NCBI GenBank assembly: GCA_013407085.1
Contig: JACCGJ010019403.1
Coordinates: 62,001-126,000 of the forward strand
Reading direction: 5' to 3'
Source of the DNA: Atriophallophorus winterbourni
Lineage: Eukaryota > Platyhelminthes > Trematoda > Plagiorchiida > Microphallidae
DNA length: 64,000 bases
Shown here: in pieces, positions 25,917-37,459 of the stretch
Position numbering within the stretch: the first letter of the stretch is position 1
Layout of the letters: each line of letters starts with the position of its first letter
Position numbers and translations under genes: made by a program
Notes under the pieces: model-generated
The model's database searches: none
Seen by the model: only the letters and a program-made list of their open reading frames with translations
Told to the model about the DNA's origin: nothing

Positions 25917-26458
25917 ATTTCTTCTTCTTCTTCTTCTTCTGAATAGACGGCAGGAGGACTAGAGTCCGTGAAAGCCGCTTCACCTCTCGGGTTTCTGCTA
26001 TCTCAGCGTAGATTCCTCACGAGGAGTTACTGAACTGAAAGTGTAGGCGAATCGCGCAGGATAGCGGGAAGTTCACCGTCCAATATGCGTTTAAACTGCT
26101 CTTCGGTGAATGCCCCGACTGCATCAGCGGAGAGTGCATTCCAAATATTGACCACTCTGGTCGACAGAGTAAACGATTGTTTCAGGTGTTCCGTTCGGCG
26201 CTTCTGCAACTTCAGCGAATGACCTCTAGTTCTGGAGTCCGTGGATACCGAAAAGAATTGTTGAAGTTCCGTTCCGTAATATCCAAGCAGGATTCTCCGC
26301 GTGACCAGCAAATCATATCGCATTCTTCGATATTCCAGTGGGAAAAGTTTGAGTTCCCGCAATCGGTCGTCATAGGGAATACGAAACATACCCCTCACGC
26401 ACTTGGTAGCCCTCCTTTGGACTTTCTCCAGACGATCCTTCTCGTTACCTTATATCAT
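25917..26458 (-). mobile_element. 5'-truncated CR1-like LINE, 3' end with (GAA)n tail
   Basis: A short, comparatively fresh copy. On the minus strand it runs from a coding start at about 26458 through one continuous frame to a stop near 26027, then a 3' UTR of about 90 bases and an (AGA)n/(GAA)n tail at 25940-25918. CR1-like LINEs typically end in short tandem repeats and are 5'-truncated by incomplete reverse transcription, which is exactly this structure. An obvious target-site duplication was not seen. Confidence 0.8.
26027..26458 (-). pseudogene. C-terminal part of CR1-like RT polyprotein
   Basis: About 143 codons without an internal stop. Signature blocks are DRLEKVQRRATKCVRGM, then PYDDRLRELKLFPLEYRRMR, YDLLVTRRIL, and near the end FTLSTRVVNIWNALSADAV. 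This is the conserved post-thumb region of CR1/Jockey RTs ('QRRATK.V....YEERL..L.L..L..RR.R.DL', then 'F..R....WN.LP..VV'). The N-terminal endonuclease and RT core are absent by truncation. It is the best preserved LINE coding piece in the window. Confidence 0.85.
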
Positions 26459-26459
26459 G

Positions 26460-28240
26460 AAATTTGCTACAAGAAGCCTGACACAGATATTTTATTTTAT
26501 CTAGTGATTATTCCCCTTTCTGTCCATAGGACAGTTAGGGCATAGGAACTGCTTTTGTCATCACATATAAATTTTTCTTGTTTTTTTCTAATCTTCCCGA
26601 ACTAATAGTGAGTTTTTTAATAATTAGAAAAGTATCGCAGCATCAAATTCAATAATAGGCTCGACTAATAGCTTCAGCGATGCTACGAATATTTGAGAGG
26701 AGATGATGCATCTTTATTGCGTCTCTATTTGCCGTCCTTCGAAATTCCTGTCTACTTTCGGTTAACAGTATAGTGGTTACCATGGTAGTCCGTTTGTGCA
26801 TGTGTTAACGTGGGAGTGGTTCTCTTGATATTACTACGTGCAAAGACACTGTTGGTCGTCGGAAAGCAGAATTCCGTATGCACAACTTTGTACTCGTTTC
26901 TGTTTTCTAACGCTTGTTTTGATATTTGAGTAATATTCATCTTTGTATTTTGGTGCTTAAATCTCCAGCACTTACATAGTACATACGGGTTCACGATGTT
27001 TACCGTCATCAGGTTCTCAGAGCATGTTTACTTTCAGTGAGTTATGAGGTTTTAATGACATTCCAGAATCAAGTTATACTGGTTTCAGGTAGAACAACAG
27101 CAAATGTATACTCAAACAATTACCCCGTCTGGCAAGATCATCATAATTTACCAAACAGCTTAAATTTCCCAGGTTGTCAAAGATTTCACAGAGGCTTTGC
27201 GGGCAATAACCTATTCTTCACCGGTTGTAAAAAATTTATGAGATTGATTGTATGCCATAATTACGTGTTACCAAAGATGACACTCATTTTGCTCACCAAA
27301 TTATAGCTTTAATATTCTACCCTATACCAAATTTTGTTCCATGATTATAGAAATAATTTTGATACCTTAAATCTTGTGAAACATGGAGAAATACTTAAAA
27401 CAATATTTCCTAATTTTTAGTTCAAAATACGCTTATGGTAAATTTACAGACTGGGCCGTATCCAATGAATGCACTATTAACTGCATTAACTGAAATTACC
27501 GTCTGGTTGGTCAGGAAATTCTTGTATTTTGATAAATGTTTTCACATATATTCATGACGAACGACTTGATACCTTTTGTTACACCCATTTCTTACATATA
27601 CTTAAATTCATGTACCTTGCAGACGGAACAGTATCAAGTAAATATGCGTTAACGTCCCCAATTAATAGACCTAGATTTGTCGGGATATCATTTTCATTGT
27701 TTTATGTAATCCTGTAAATGTCTAACGCATTTCTTCAAAATTACTGCGTGAATTAAAAACGTTGGATAAAAATTAATTCGCTCGCAACATTTGTAGTGAA
27801 AACCTTTCGAAAAACATTTCATAACAAAAATATTGTTCTATTGATGGTTACAAAATTATAATAATTCCACAGATATTCCCAGCTTGAAGTTTATTTATTT
27901 TAGAATCTAACTTGAAGTTTCTACTAGTTAATTTCTTCAAAATTACTGAAAAATGCATAACACATTGTTATGTTTTTTCTATTATGCTCACAAGTCTGCA
28001 TGTTTAGCTATTCGAAGGTAGATCAAACAAAAACGATTTTATAGATAAACCAGCAATCGGGACTTGGAGTGGATCAATAAAATATTCAACCTTATAAATG
28101 CCTCGCCACATGTGACTTATATATTTCCGTATGTACACACATCTCACTGGTAAAAATTAGTTTTCAAGATATACTTTAAACCTAGAAAACTTAAATGAGG
28201 CAAAAGAGAAACATATCCAAACAACAGTAAGCGCATGCGG
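26460..28240. other. No confident gene
   Basis: AT-rich DNA apart from the hammerhead remnant near 27.0 kb. Plus-strand open stretches at 27.04-27.31 and 27.53-27.72 kb lack motifs. A tiny segment at 27413-27429 lies between an acceptor (CCTAATTTTTAG) and GGTAAA and could be a microexon, but nothing connects to it. Confidence 0.35.
26980..27012 (-). ncRNA. Decayed hammerhead-like remnant
   Basis: On the minus strand: CTGATGA (27012-27006), CGGTAAACATCG in place of stem II, TGAACCCGT in place of GAAACCGGT, then ATGTAAGTG. The layout follows the 28.26 kb ribozyme and the 58.06 kb remnant, but the GAAA and GTC blocks are altered, so it should be inactive. Confidence 0.35.
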
Positions 28241-28256
28241 ATCCTGATCCTACTGT

Positions 28257-28298
28257 CCCTACCTGATGAGTGCAAACAGCACGAAACCGGTCGTGGGG
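28257..28298 (+). ncRNA. Hammerhead ribozyme with minimal stem III
   Basis: A textbook core. Stem I CCCTAC (28257-28262) pairs fully with GTGGGG (28293-28298), one pair being a G-T wobble. CTGATGA is at 28263-28269. Stem II is GTGC/GCAC with loop AAACA (28270-28282). GAAA is at 28283-28286. Then C, a two-base loop CG, and the GTC cleavage site (28290-28292). A stem III of only two base pairs is the form described in Penelope-like elements and other animal retroelements. Cleavage is predicted after C28292. No retroelement coding sequence was found next to it. Confidence 0.85.
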
Positions 28299-28380
28299 TG
28301 TTTTGTGTGGAGGAGATGCATGCAAATGTGTTTTATAGTAAACTAACTTGTTTATGTTTTAAACGACCGTTGATATCGCT

Positions 28381-28538
28381 GGTACAACCAACCTGTTAAA
28401 TAGCTTGTGCCGACAACTATGTTGGTGAGGTGTGTGTGGTGGACCTATATTAAAATACGCATATTTTGTTTCAATTCAATGGGTTTACAACTATCCAGGT
28501 GACTTTGGGCACACGTGATTAAACAGGTTGGTCGTACC
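28381..28538. repeat. Short inverted repeat downstream of the hammerhead
   Basis: GGTACAACCAACCTGTTAAA (28381-28400) is matched in inverted orientation by TTAAACAGGTTGGTCGTACC (28519-28538), with three mismatches and about 118 bases between. It could be the termini of a small non-autonomous element or a hairpin in a transcript running through the ribozyme. Confidence 0.7.
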
Positions 28539-28710
28539 AACCTTATCCGACATAGGGTTACAAATTCACTTTTTACTAATTTTTACATTATCCCTACTCA
28601 TGTGGATCCTGAACTTATTCTCCAAACCTAATGATTACTTTGAATGAATGCAATTACGGGTTTCCGTTTAGGAGTAAGCGAACCTTTCATAAGAATTCAC
28701 ACCAACTTAC

Positions 28711-28933
28711 CAGCACTCGCGTAAAGTGAGTAAGCAAATAGACCGCGCTCTAATTCCATGAATGCCAATGGGAAAATGGAAAATTGCCAGTTCTCGGGAT
28801 AGGAAATCAATGAACCTTCTACATTGTAGGTCACGGTAAATTGGACTTGTGCAACGGTTTCTGGCACTATTTCATCCCCCACAAACATTTTGTCGTCAAC
28901 ATGGCCTTTAATAGGTGTCAAGCTATTTTGGAC
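28711..28933 (-). CDS. Candidate exon, possibly integrin alpha calf-2-like
   Basis: A 223-base open segment with acceptor TTTTAATAAACAG and a near-consensus donor GTGCTG|GTAAGT. It enters in phase 0 and leaves one base. Residues include VQFTVTYNVEGSLISYPENW, then SIFPLAFMELERGLFAYSL. By eye this resembles the start of the integrin alpha calf-2 domain ('V.H.Y.L.N.GPS.......L...P......G..LLYL'): aromatic/N/G/S/P positions and the GLFAYSL strand fall in order. The resemblance is weak and not verified. As an exon it is convincing; as integrin it is a hypothesis. It joins in frame with the 39.5 kb segment upstream. Confidence 0.55.
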
Positions 28934-29929
28934 CTGTTTATTAAAATGATTTTAAATATATTGTTAAAATGTGTTAGCTGATCCTTGTTAATTTTATATA
29001 TTGTGTAATTTTCATTAAAGCAAACCTTAAGCTGTAGATAAAATGACCAATACGCATTCTATACGGCATGGGTGATAATTTAAAAATGTGTTTTTACTGA
29101 TAAACCGTACACAGAAATACTAAATAGAAATAGTCACATTCGTGGACGCGTTCAATATGGAATGTCATGACATGGGCAGATAGAAAAAAATTCGATTTTC
29201 TCTCGCATTTAATGTAATATTGTAATTATTAAGGCGTATTCACGATGTAATCAAATTTGTTCTTAAAATGAAGTCGTAGTTTAGTTCATATATTCCAAGG
29301 AACAGTCATTTATGGATCGTAGATCGCTTGATTTCTAATGCACTTGAATAATTGTAAAATCAGTGGTTACCCATGAATGCGAAAGCGAATCCTGATGATA
29401 ATGCTGAGTTGGGTAGTGCTTTTAATTTTAAATGGTATATAAAAATGATCATTGTATTTCAGTGCAAAATGGAAGGAATATTAATTGCGTTCCGTTTTCA
29501 AGAAAGCATGCGGCAAATCTATTTTATTTTCATTGATTTCGACCTACCGCTTTCCATTTAGACCACAGGTGCACATCATAAAAGCACGATAATCTCTAAT
29601 GTCGTTTGTTTCTCATTACTATGCTTTCCTACTTGGTACTAAAATTCTCGATCCTAATGTTAGAAGTTTACCGTTCTCCAAGTTTCGGGTGCGTTAGAAT
29701 GGTTCTGTTCAACAGCAAAGCAACACGTCCAGTAAAATATCTTCGTCACAAGCAATTTGGAACAATTTGATATCTCGTAAATTATTTATCCATATATGTT
29801 TTAAATGTTTTGAAATCATTTCTTGTGAGTACGGGCGACCAAGATATCGACTTGCTGATTTCAATTTCCTATAAGGTCGGTCGTGCCAAACACGACTGTT
29901 TTACTTTCTTCACATATGTTATACAACAG

Positions 29930-31395
29930 GTGTCGTCAAACTAATCACGATGCTTAAAGGAGTGTTACCAAAAAATTGGAAGTCCGGCGTGATTACACCT
30001 ATCTTTAAAGGATCCTACCGATCAAATGCTCCAAATGATGAACCTGTCACACAACTACATATTATTGGTAAGGTCATGGAAAGTATACTCTCGGATATAA
30101 TGGTTGCAAACTATGAAATTTTGTTTTCGCCAGTGCAGCATGGATATTGATCTCATCGCTCTTGTCCAACGAATTGTCTCATATATTTAGACGACTGGAC
30201 GAAGGAGTTGAACAGAAATTCTTGCATTCACGTTTGTTACATAGACACTACTAAGGATTTAGATAGAGTCAATCATCATTTGCATTTTCAAAATCAGATA
30301 CGTCTGGGAATAAGTGAAACACTCCTCTCATGGTTTTGAGTCTAACTCTTAGATCGCCATGCTCGAGTTAAAGTAAACGGAATGATATCCTAAATGTTCA
30401 AAACTACCAGCGGAGTCCTTCAAGGATCGGTGATAGACTCTCTCCTCGTTCTAATATATATATATCGTTCTAACATGAACGATTTATCTCATGTCGTGTA
30501 AACCAAAATGGTGTTCGCGGATGATATGACAATTTGACGCTAATCAGTTCTGCGATGATTGTATGAATCTACAAAGGGATTCAAACAACGTGTTAAATTG
30601 GGCGGCCATGAATAATATGACATTTATATACGGAAAAGTGAGATGCTCTAGATTTGCAAGAATATTCGTTGGACATACCCATTGCTAACTGAAACCTTGA
30701 CATGAAGCTCGTTAGAAAAATATCTTGGTGCATGGAGTACTGGAAACCTGAAGAGCGCGGTGCACTGCTAGAATATATATTGACAGGTAGCAGGATGCTA
30801 TGTATATTTCAAAGAATATTTTGAAGGTTCTCGCTAGTAAGGTAACCAAGGAAAATGAACGTCTACCGTTGCCCTAAGATCAATTATGTGGTAGAGGTCG
30901 CGGCTTCTCGGCTGCGAAAAGAAACTGCTCTCTTTCATACAATATATCACAGAGCAACAAAGTTAGTAATGAGTCTTTGCGACGTTCCGTACATCGAAAG
31001 ATTGCGACGTCTATGTAATGTAACTTTACCCAAAGGACACGATATTATTCTGACCCATAGAAGTGTGTCTACCAAAGGACATCCACCAAAACACTTGCTT
31101 GTTGTGTGTGATGTGAAAGTGACACGTATTGATGTTCGGTGCCATTTTTCGCAATACGTGCTACATATCTTCGTAATTCCATATTCCAACATGTAGTGGA
31201 CTCTCCTTACCTGGCGCTGTTTAATGCGAAATTGGACTTAAATGTGCAGAAGAATATCATTCATGAGCCTTACATTTGATATTCTCTATTCCCTTCATGC
31301 TATTAATTTTTTTTACATTTGCATTTATACCGTCATCCTGTGGTGTTGTAAAGGGTTAAATTTTTGTAACGATAAATCCTTGAATCCTTGAATAC
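29930..31395 (+). mobile_element. CR1-like LINE relic, RT to 3' end
   Basis: RT blocks occur in order with stops between. LPKNWKSGVITPIFKGSYRS starts at 29962. LSDIMVANYEILFSPVQHGY ends near 30147. A VCYIDTTKDLDRVNHH palm piece lies near 30.24 kb. TTSGVLQGS is near 30.41 kb. MVFADDMT, the catalytic box with both aspartates, is near 30.52 kb. The C-terminal region is at 30855-31196 (HTIYHRATKLVMSL, then YIERLRRL). The element ends in tandem TCCTTGAA-type octamers at about 31369-31390, a CR1-style 3' tail. The 5' half with the endonuclease is missing. Confidence 0.8.
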
Positions 31396-31676
31396 TTGAT
31401 GATACAAGTTAAGAAAAACGTTTCAGCATATTTTATGTCTATGTAACATTGAAGCTCATAGTGGTTTATCGAAAATAAGATGTATTATTCTTCGTCTCAT
31501 ATCTGGCGTAAGTGATCCATTTTTCTCCAATAAAGTATAACATTCACTAAACTCTCACAGTTTACTATCAGCATTGCCATTATATTTAAATTGTAGACGT
31601 TATATCCACATGGAAGCAAACGAGACAAGACGTCCTATTCAGCCCGTTAATCCACGCATCTATTGCCAGAGGTTAT

Positions 31677-31678
<2 letters not shown>

Positions 31679-31718
<40 letters not shown>
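31679..31718. repeat. (AT)n microsatellite
   Basis: About 40 bases of uninterrupted alternating AT, ending in AGTAGATAG. Confidence 0.95.
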
Positions 31719-31720
<2 letters not shown>

Positions 31721-31834
31721 GATAGCTATTTAAATTAAACTTTTGTTTGAAGGCACACTTAAGAGGGTTTTGTGCTAGCTAGGAACGATCGGATAATAGT
31801 ATTGCCTGCTGAAAATAAATTGCTACGTCCGCGT

Positions 31835-31960
31835 GAAACTTTTGCTGATCCGATGACTACTGTTTATCGCTGTGAGCACTGTGGGAGAGATTGATCACTC
31901 CCAAATCTGACAGTTCAAACAAATGAAACTATATGTAGCATGAATTAGGCACGCGCTTTT
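31835..31960 (+). pseudogene. Possible C-terminal zinc-finger scrap of an RTE-like LINE
   Basis: One frame reads TVYRCEHCGRD and then a stop. This resembles the C-terminal Cys/His motif of the LINE at the right end of the window (YRCKRCGRDCSSRIGLFSH, minus strand). If right, it is the tail of a separate copy lying just upstream of the next relic in the same orientation. Support is one short motif only. Confidence 0.35.
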
Positions 31961-32574
31961 CAGGCTTATCGATAGTCTACATCTACTGACTGAGGCAAAA
32001 AACCGACCTCGCACATTCTACGAATTCTCACGCAATACGGGAAATGCCTCAAATAACAAATTATATTCTACTGGAAGATTTTCTACTGCGACATTATACA
32101 AAGGACAATTATGAAAGTATGATAAGTGTGTCTTATCCAACTTTGGGAGTCGGGGCTTATAATGAAAATGTACCACGCCTTTCAGAAATGTGCACATAGT
32201 TTAGTCCTTTTGTCAGTAACAATTTATTTTGAACAAAACACATCAAAAAGACTATTGGAAACATCCTTGCTCTAAGCATTGACATCAGCTTTGTCTTTTG
32301 CTTGCCAAGCACACTGTTATCGTATGCGAACACCTCAGAAGATCATATAAGAGCGCGGACTGCGAAATTGATAATTCAGTGGCCTGCGCTAAACTAAGCA
32401 TTTTCACGCAGAATTTCACCATACCAAATTATCGGCTGAGACTAGAATAGGCGTCATTCGCATGTATCAAACTAACCTAGCAGAAGCGGTCATCCTTCTT
32501 GAGTTTTAATGGTATGCCAACGACTTCTAAGTACAGCTAGATATAAGTTCCAATATACCGCAAGAAGATATGCA

Positions 32575-34365
32575 AACGACAATTGAAATTAGCCTCAGTA
32601 TCCAAAACGCTGCGGATACTGGAATCTCACACTGTATGTATGATGGGATCAACAGAGCCATTGCTTTAAACAAAAATTTTAAGGACTCTCGTTATGTCTA
32701 TATCTAGCAAAAAAGCTCGGCAGATTGGATTAAGAGTAAAACAATTTTTTTCTATACTCAGAACAGTTTTACAGCATGCACTTGAAAACGTTGGATATCT
32801 ATATACTCCCCTTAATCTTGATGAGCTGAATAAGGCAGACGACCGATTAGCGAATGGGAACGCCGCTCATAACGATGAAAGTCTACCTGAGCTCATCAAA
32901 TTATGTACGGCACAGTTATTACAAACTGTTCACCATTTGCCTATTCAGTGCTGACAGAAGGAGTGCGCCAGACAAGAGATGCGAGACACAAGGATCATCA
33001 CGCTATTTGTTAATTTAGGTGATAAAGGCGACTGCAACAAATACACAAGAAAATACCCCCTGAATGTTGTAGGCAAATTGTTTGTTGAGGTCATACAGCT
33101 AATAAAATTAACTCGAACATTAATGTAATTTACACAGGGAAAGATTAATTATATTTATATATTTTGGAATCAGCGTTTGGCTTTATACGCTGTTTTACTT
33201 GATTTACCAAATGCATTAGACTACGTGACAGAGCTTATCTTTTTTATATGCTTGAACTGATCAGCTGCCCGAATCAAGGCTTATCAAATTCCTTATTTCC
33301 TTTCACTCAGGAATGAAAGGCTCAGTTCATTTTAAGGATTTCATTTCAAAATTTTCTTCGCTCTGCTTCTGAAGCTCGCATTTAGTAGGATGACAGATAA
33401 CATTTAGCTACGCACGCAAAGTGATGGCATGCTTTTTAAACTGAAACGGTTGAGAGCACAAACCAATGCACTGGATGTGATAATCCGTGAAATGAGTTTT
33501 GCTACGATAACGTTTTCACTGCGCGCTCCCACGGGAACCTGCAGTCATTAATAAACCCGTTTTTGTCGGCACGCAAAAACGTTTAGCTGACAATCTGAAT
33601 GAGCAATACTCAAGTCCTTGGTCAAGGAATTGTATTGCCTGCAATCATCACTGTAGAAAATTGTCAGTTTTAACCAGTAAACCATTTCACTTATATCGGT
33701 TTAACCATTGCGGATAACTTCTCGCAATACACGGAAATTGATAATCGGATTGGCAAAGCAGCTATCATTTCTTAACGATTGAACTCTCGTGTTTGGGGAG
33801 AGTTGACTGTAAAGACAAAGAAGATCGTATACTATACGGCAGTGAAACTTGGACCAGGCGTGCAAGACACGAAAGAAAGCTGAATGTTTTTCATCTACGA
33901 AGCATCCGTCGTATCTTGAACATATCGTGTACGGGGAAAGTGACTAATGCTGAAGTGCTTTCAAAAGCTGGTCTATAAAGCATGTTCACCTTAATATAAA
34001 AGCGGCGCCTGCGGTGGCTTGGCGACGTCTACAGAATGAAAACAGGTCGTATTCCGAAAAACTAACTTTATGGTGAATTGCGGCTTTGACCCCGCGAGTC
34101 GGGAAAAAATTGCACTTGAAATCACACATTAAAAGCATTGTGTAGCGTAGTCTGCAAGCTGGGGAGGAGCAGATAACGCTCTTGGCAGTTCACGCCGCAA
34201 GCGTACAACGGATTTCGACCTATCGTTTTAAGCGCTTAGGAGCTATATTTCATACGGAATCAGACCGTTTAGTTAATCGAAAAGCTGTAGAACATGAAAG
34301 TTCATGCTATTGTGATATACATCCATGGTAGACGTCGACCGGACGAGGCCAATAGCAACAATAGT
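32575..34365 (+). mobile_element. RTE-like LINE relic with shared CAA-rich 3' end
   Basis: Consecutive pieces follow the familiar animal LINE RT: an ADTGISHCMYDGINRAI linker near 32.61 kb; NLDELNKADDRLANGNAA and ELIKLC (32694-32954); EMRDTRIITLF, then GDKGDCNKY near 32.98-33.04 kb; a SDGMLFKLKRLRAQ piece near 33.42 kb; IDNRIGKAA near 33.74 kb; LYGSETWTRRARHERKLNVF, then LRSIRRILNISC (33829-33930); and KRRLRWLGDVYRM near 34.0 kb. The 3' UTR holds ATACATCCATGGT and GAGGCCAATAGCAACAATAG. The element at the right window end has the same block on the opposite strand. Many stops and shifts; inactive. Confidence 0.85.
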
Positions 34366-34894
34366 ATGACAATGAAAATCAGGAAAATTAAAACATAGAT
34401 AAAAGTCTTCATGTTTCAGAGTTCAGCAATTTCCAACAGTTTAGAGCACAGAGTTTATCTTACAATACTCATATGGCCTTGTAAACTCGTAAATAAATTA
34501 TTGAAATTTGAATGAACTGAATTACTTTAACAATCTACTAAATATTGTGGAATTTGCCATATCATAATGAAATTATTGAAAAATTTTCAAGTTTGCGCAT
34601 AATGTCCTAAAAGAATTGTATCGATTTTACAAAGTCATTTAAATAAACATACGAAAACCACAGTTCCATCTAAATACTCGTCGATAGAGATGGATGTTTG
34701 GCGTTGGAATTTATTTGGAAGCAAGTTGCTTAAGGTGAAACCTGTTAGGTGTAAGATACCTTGTATCATTATACAAATTGATTGTAATTCTTAATTAGGT
34801 TAAATATCAAATGTTGAAGAAAAGGTTAACAATTGAATAATTCATATAAACTGTACTTTGTGTAAGAAGTCGATTCAAAATTATAATAATAATA

Positions 34895-34947
<53 letters not shown>

Positions 34948-35745
34948 TTCAGTGATGTAACTAACGAACTATCACATTAAGCAACGTTTATCTTTGTGCG
35001 CCAATTGAGAGGAAAATTTGTTTTAGTTCTGTGGAGAATAACGCAAGGGGTAGCAAATGAACTTTTAAATGCTCTGACTTGACTAGTGTAAAGCTTAGCT
35101 CGTGGAGCTTCTTTTTACCGTAGGCAAGACCTTCAGATATCATTGGATGGGTACCGATTGCTTGAACGATGAACGCCCTTGGTTAATGATGTGCCTTCTC
35201 TACAGGGTCCGTTATACACATTATGTGCACAGGAACAGAAATCAGCCGACGAATTACTGAATTTTTCCATGTCAATGTATCACAAATAGATCATAAAACA
35301 AATCTGAAAATCGAAAATATCCAATCTAAGCTTCCTGGCGATCTTCTCGACGGAGTAATAATCACATCAGCTTTTATTAACAATTTACTACGAAGGCTGC
35401 CTAGTAAATACTGGCACTGTTATACTGAATGAGATTGCGTTTTTTGAAAAGTGATGGTCTCTCACGTCCATCATGTGTAGGTAGTTAGCTTGTCCTTGCG
35501 TCGCAGATTACTAAAAGTAGCAGAACTGATGCTATTTATCATCGTTTGAACATAATCTATAAAATGTATCAATGAAAATTATTTTGAAAGTATTTAATTG
35601 TGCAATTTGGTGCAGTTCACAAGACAAATATTACTGGGCAATTTCTTTTAAAAAAAGGAGCAAAGTTTAGTTTCTTTTCAATTTGATGTATGATGTATGT
35701 AGAACAAGAAGGACTCATAATGATATTTAGGTAAACCGTGGCCAA
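34366..35745. other. No recognisable gene; TAA microsatellite
   Basis: Non-coding AT-rich DNA. It contains the long trinucleotide repeat at 34.88 kb and an open stretch at 35223-35432 without motif. Confidence 0.5.
34880..34946. repeat. (TAA)n microsatellite
   Basis: About 67 bases of TAA/AAT units with one interruption (AATATAATAA). Confidence 0.95.
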
Positions 35746-35752
35746 CACAGTA

Positions 35753-37100
35753 TTATTCAATATGAACGATCGTTACTTTTGTTTGAAATTCATTTAATTT
35801 TGAAAAAAATTTATGTGAGTAAACTATTTCATAGAATACATTCATGCACTGCGTCAAAGTTGCGGTGAAAGCTTGATCGGAATGGAGTATTCGAAGGGTC
35901 AGTTTGCAACTGCGTGTCGTGAGATTTGAACAAATTTTAACGAGGTGTCTCTGTGAGTTGGACGCCATAGGTGTTATTCCATATGTCAGGATTAGGCCTG
36001 TTCTGATTCGCCTCTGCTCTTAAGCACACAAGCCAAGATTTGTCGTGGCTCAATAGGTAACTATTTAAGTTGCCTTTTGATTAATCTTTGCGAGATGTCT
36101 TTTTTCATCTATGGTGACCAAGCTTGTGCTGTACAGTCGACAACTGGGTGTATGTATTTATTGTATGCATTTGACAATGATTACGATGGGCGACGTCCGA
36201 AAATTGTTGTGTGTAAGATTAGAGCGCTGCATGCACGCTTATAGACGGCCTCCCACTGCATGCTGTATTCCGAATTTTTGAACACTCAGATACCTAGATC
36301 TTTCTGTGATACATAACGCTCCAGCGTGTGGCTGCTCAGTAAGTATGATAAACGTAAGTGCTTTTTGATTTGCAAAAAGTTACAATTGTAAATGTTGAAT
36401 GGCTGCTTGTGCAGCTTTCTGTCTGTTTTTATAGCTGAGCAATTGCCAACAGAGTTTACCTTCATTGAGATTTATACATGCTTGGCGATTAGAAAAAGTT
36501 TACATCGTACCATTTGCGGTTAGTTCTTTTATAAATATTAAGAACAGTATTGGGCCGAGTACTGAACCTTCTGCCACAACGCTCGTGGAACAAATATTTC
36601 AGGAAATTTTGTAATATATACTAACTTTCGCTTTGCATTTAGACAGCTAAGTTGTGAACCACGAAATTTGATTTCCGGTGATGATAACTTCCTGTAGCGT
36701 TTGAAATCGTAAGGAGTCAACAACTTGATCGGTTGCTTTAGATATATTTCAGTAACATGCATATTCGCAACTCCCATTGTCTACTCATTTTGTCTAATCG
36801 ATCAAAGTCATTATAAAGTTATTCCATCTTGAGTAAATATTTTAATAATCCACGTTGTGCCTTAGGAAGTATTCCGAGGATTTCCATGTGCTGGATAACA
36901 CTTTCAAACACTAAGCGTTTTAATATTTCAGAAATCACTGAATGAACTGTCAGAGGGCGGTAATTGGCAGGATCCGAACGATTATCATCTTTAAATATCC
37001 GTGTTATAAATGAGATTTTCAGGCAACTGGTACGATTACCTTTATTTGAGTGTTTAGATAAATCACACAGTGTCTTAAAGCTCCATCTCAATAATCAATA
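35753..37100 (-). mobile_element. CR1-like LINE relic
   Basis: On the minus strand the RT fingers are clear at 36819-37091: FKDDNRSDPANYRPLT, then SEILKRLVFESVIQHMEILG and LPKAQRG. Further along, near 36.50-36.55 kb, a decayed 'GP.L.L.YIN.LT' palm segment ends close to where FADD should be. The C-terminal region is at 35753-35968 (LVKICSNLTTRSCKLTLRI). It shares long DNA stretches with the relic at 12.0-13.3 kb, for instance GCTTGTGCTGTACAGTCGAC near 36.12 kb. Frames are interrupted throughout. Confidence 0.75.
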
Positions 37101-37459
37101 ATTTCAGCGTGTAGCTTCAAAGTTTCAGTGAGTGATCAACTCGATCGGGAGCATTAGTGTGATGGAATTGAATTGAAATGCGAATCCCAACAGAAATCTA
37201 ATTGAGAAGTTTCGGCACGGCAAACAGTATGTAATGTGTTTAACGGGTGAGTAGATTATGTACCAGAATCGTATTCAACAGATGAATATTGTTCACTGAG
37301 TTATCGAACAGAAAATCGGTGGAATGCGAGTGATAACGATAACAGGAAATCAATAAATCAATATGGCGTTATCCGCAATCGAAACTTGACATCCTGTTGG
37401 AAGAGAGGTCAGCCAACCAGCTCAGCTTGCATCATGGTGGGTAGGATTTGCGGAACCAC

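Noticed and set aside
26177..26545. Plus-strand open stretch of 122 codons
   Set aside because: It overlaps the CR1-like C-terminus, which has clear family motifs on the minus strand; this is its shadow.
37370..37410. ATCGAAACTTGACATCCTGT as a decayed SINE hammerhead
   Set aside because: Some resemblance to the GAAAC...GTCCTGT end of the 9.1 kb ribozyme, but CTGATGA and stem II are absent.
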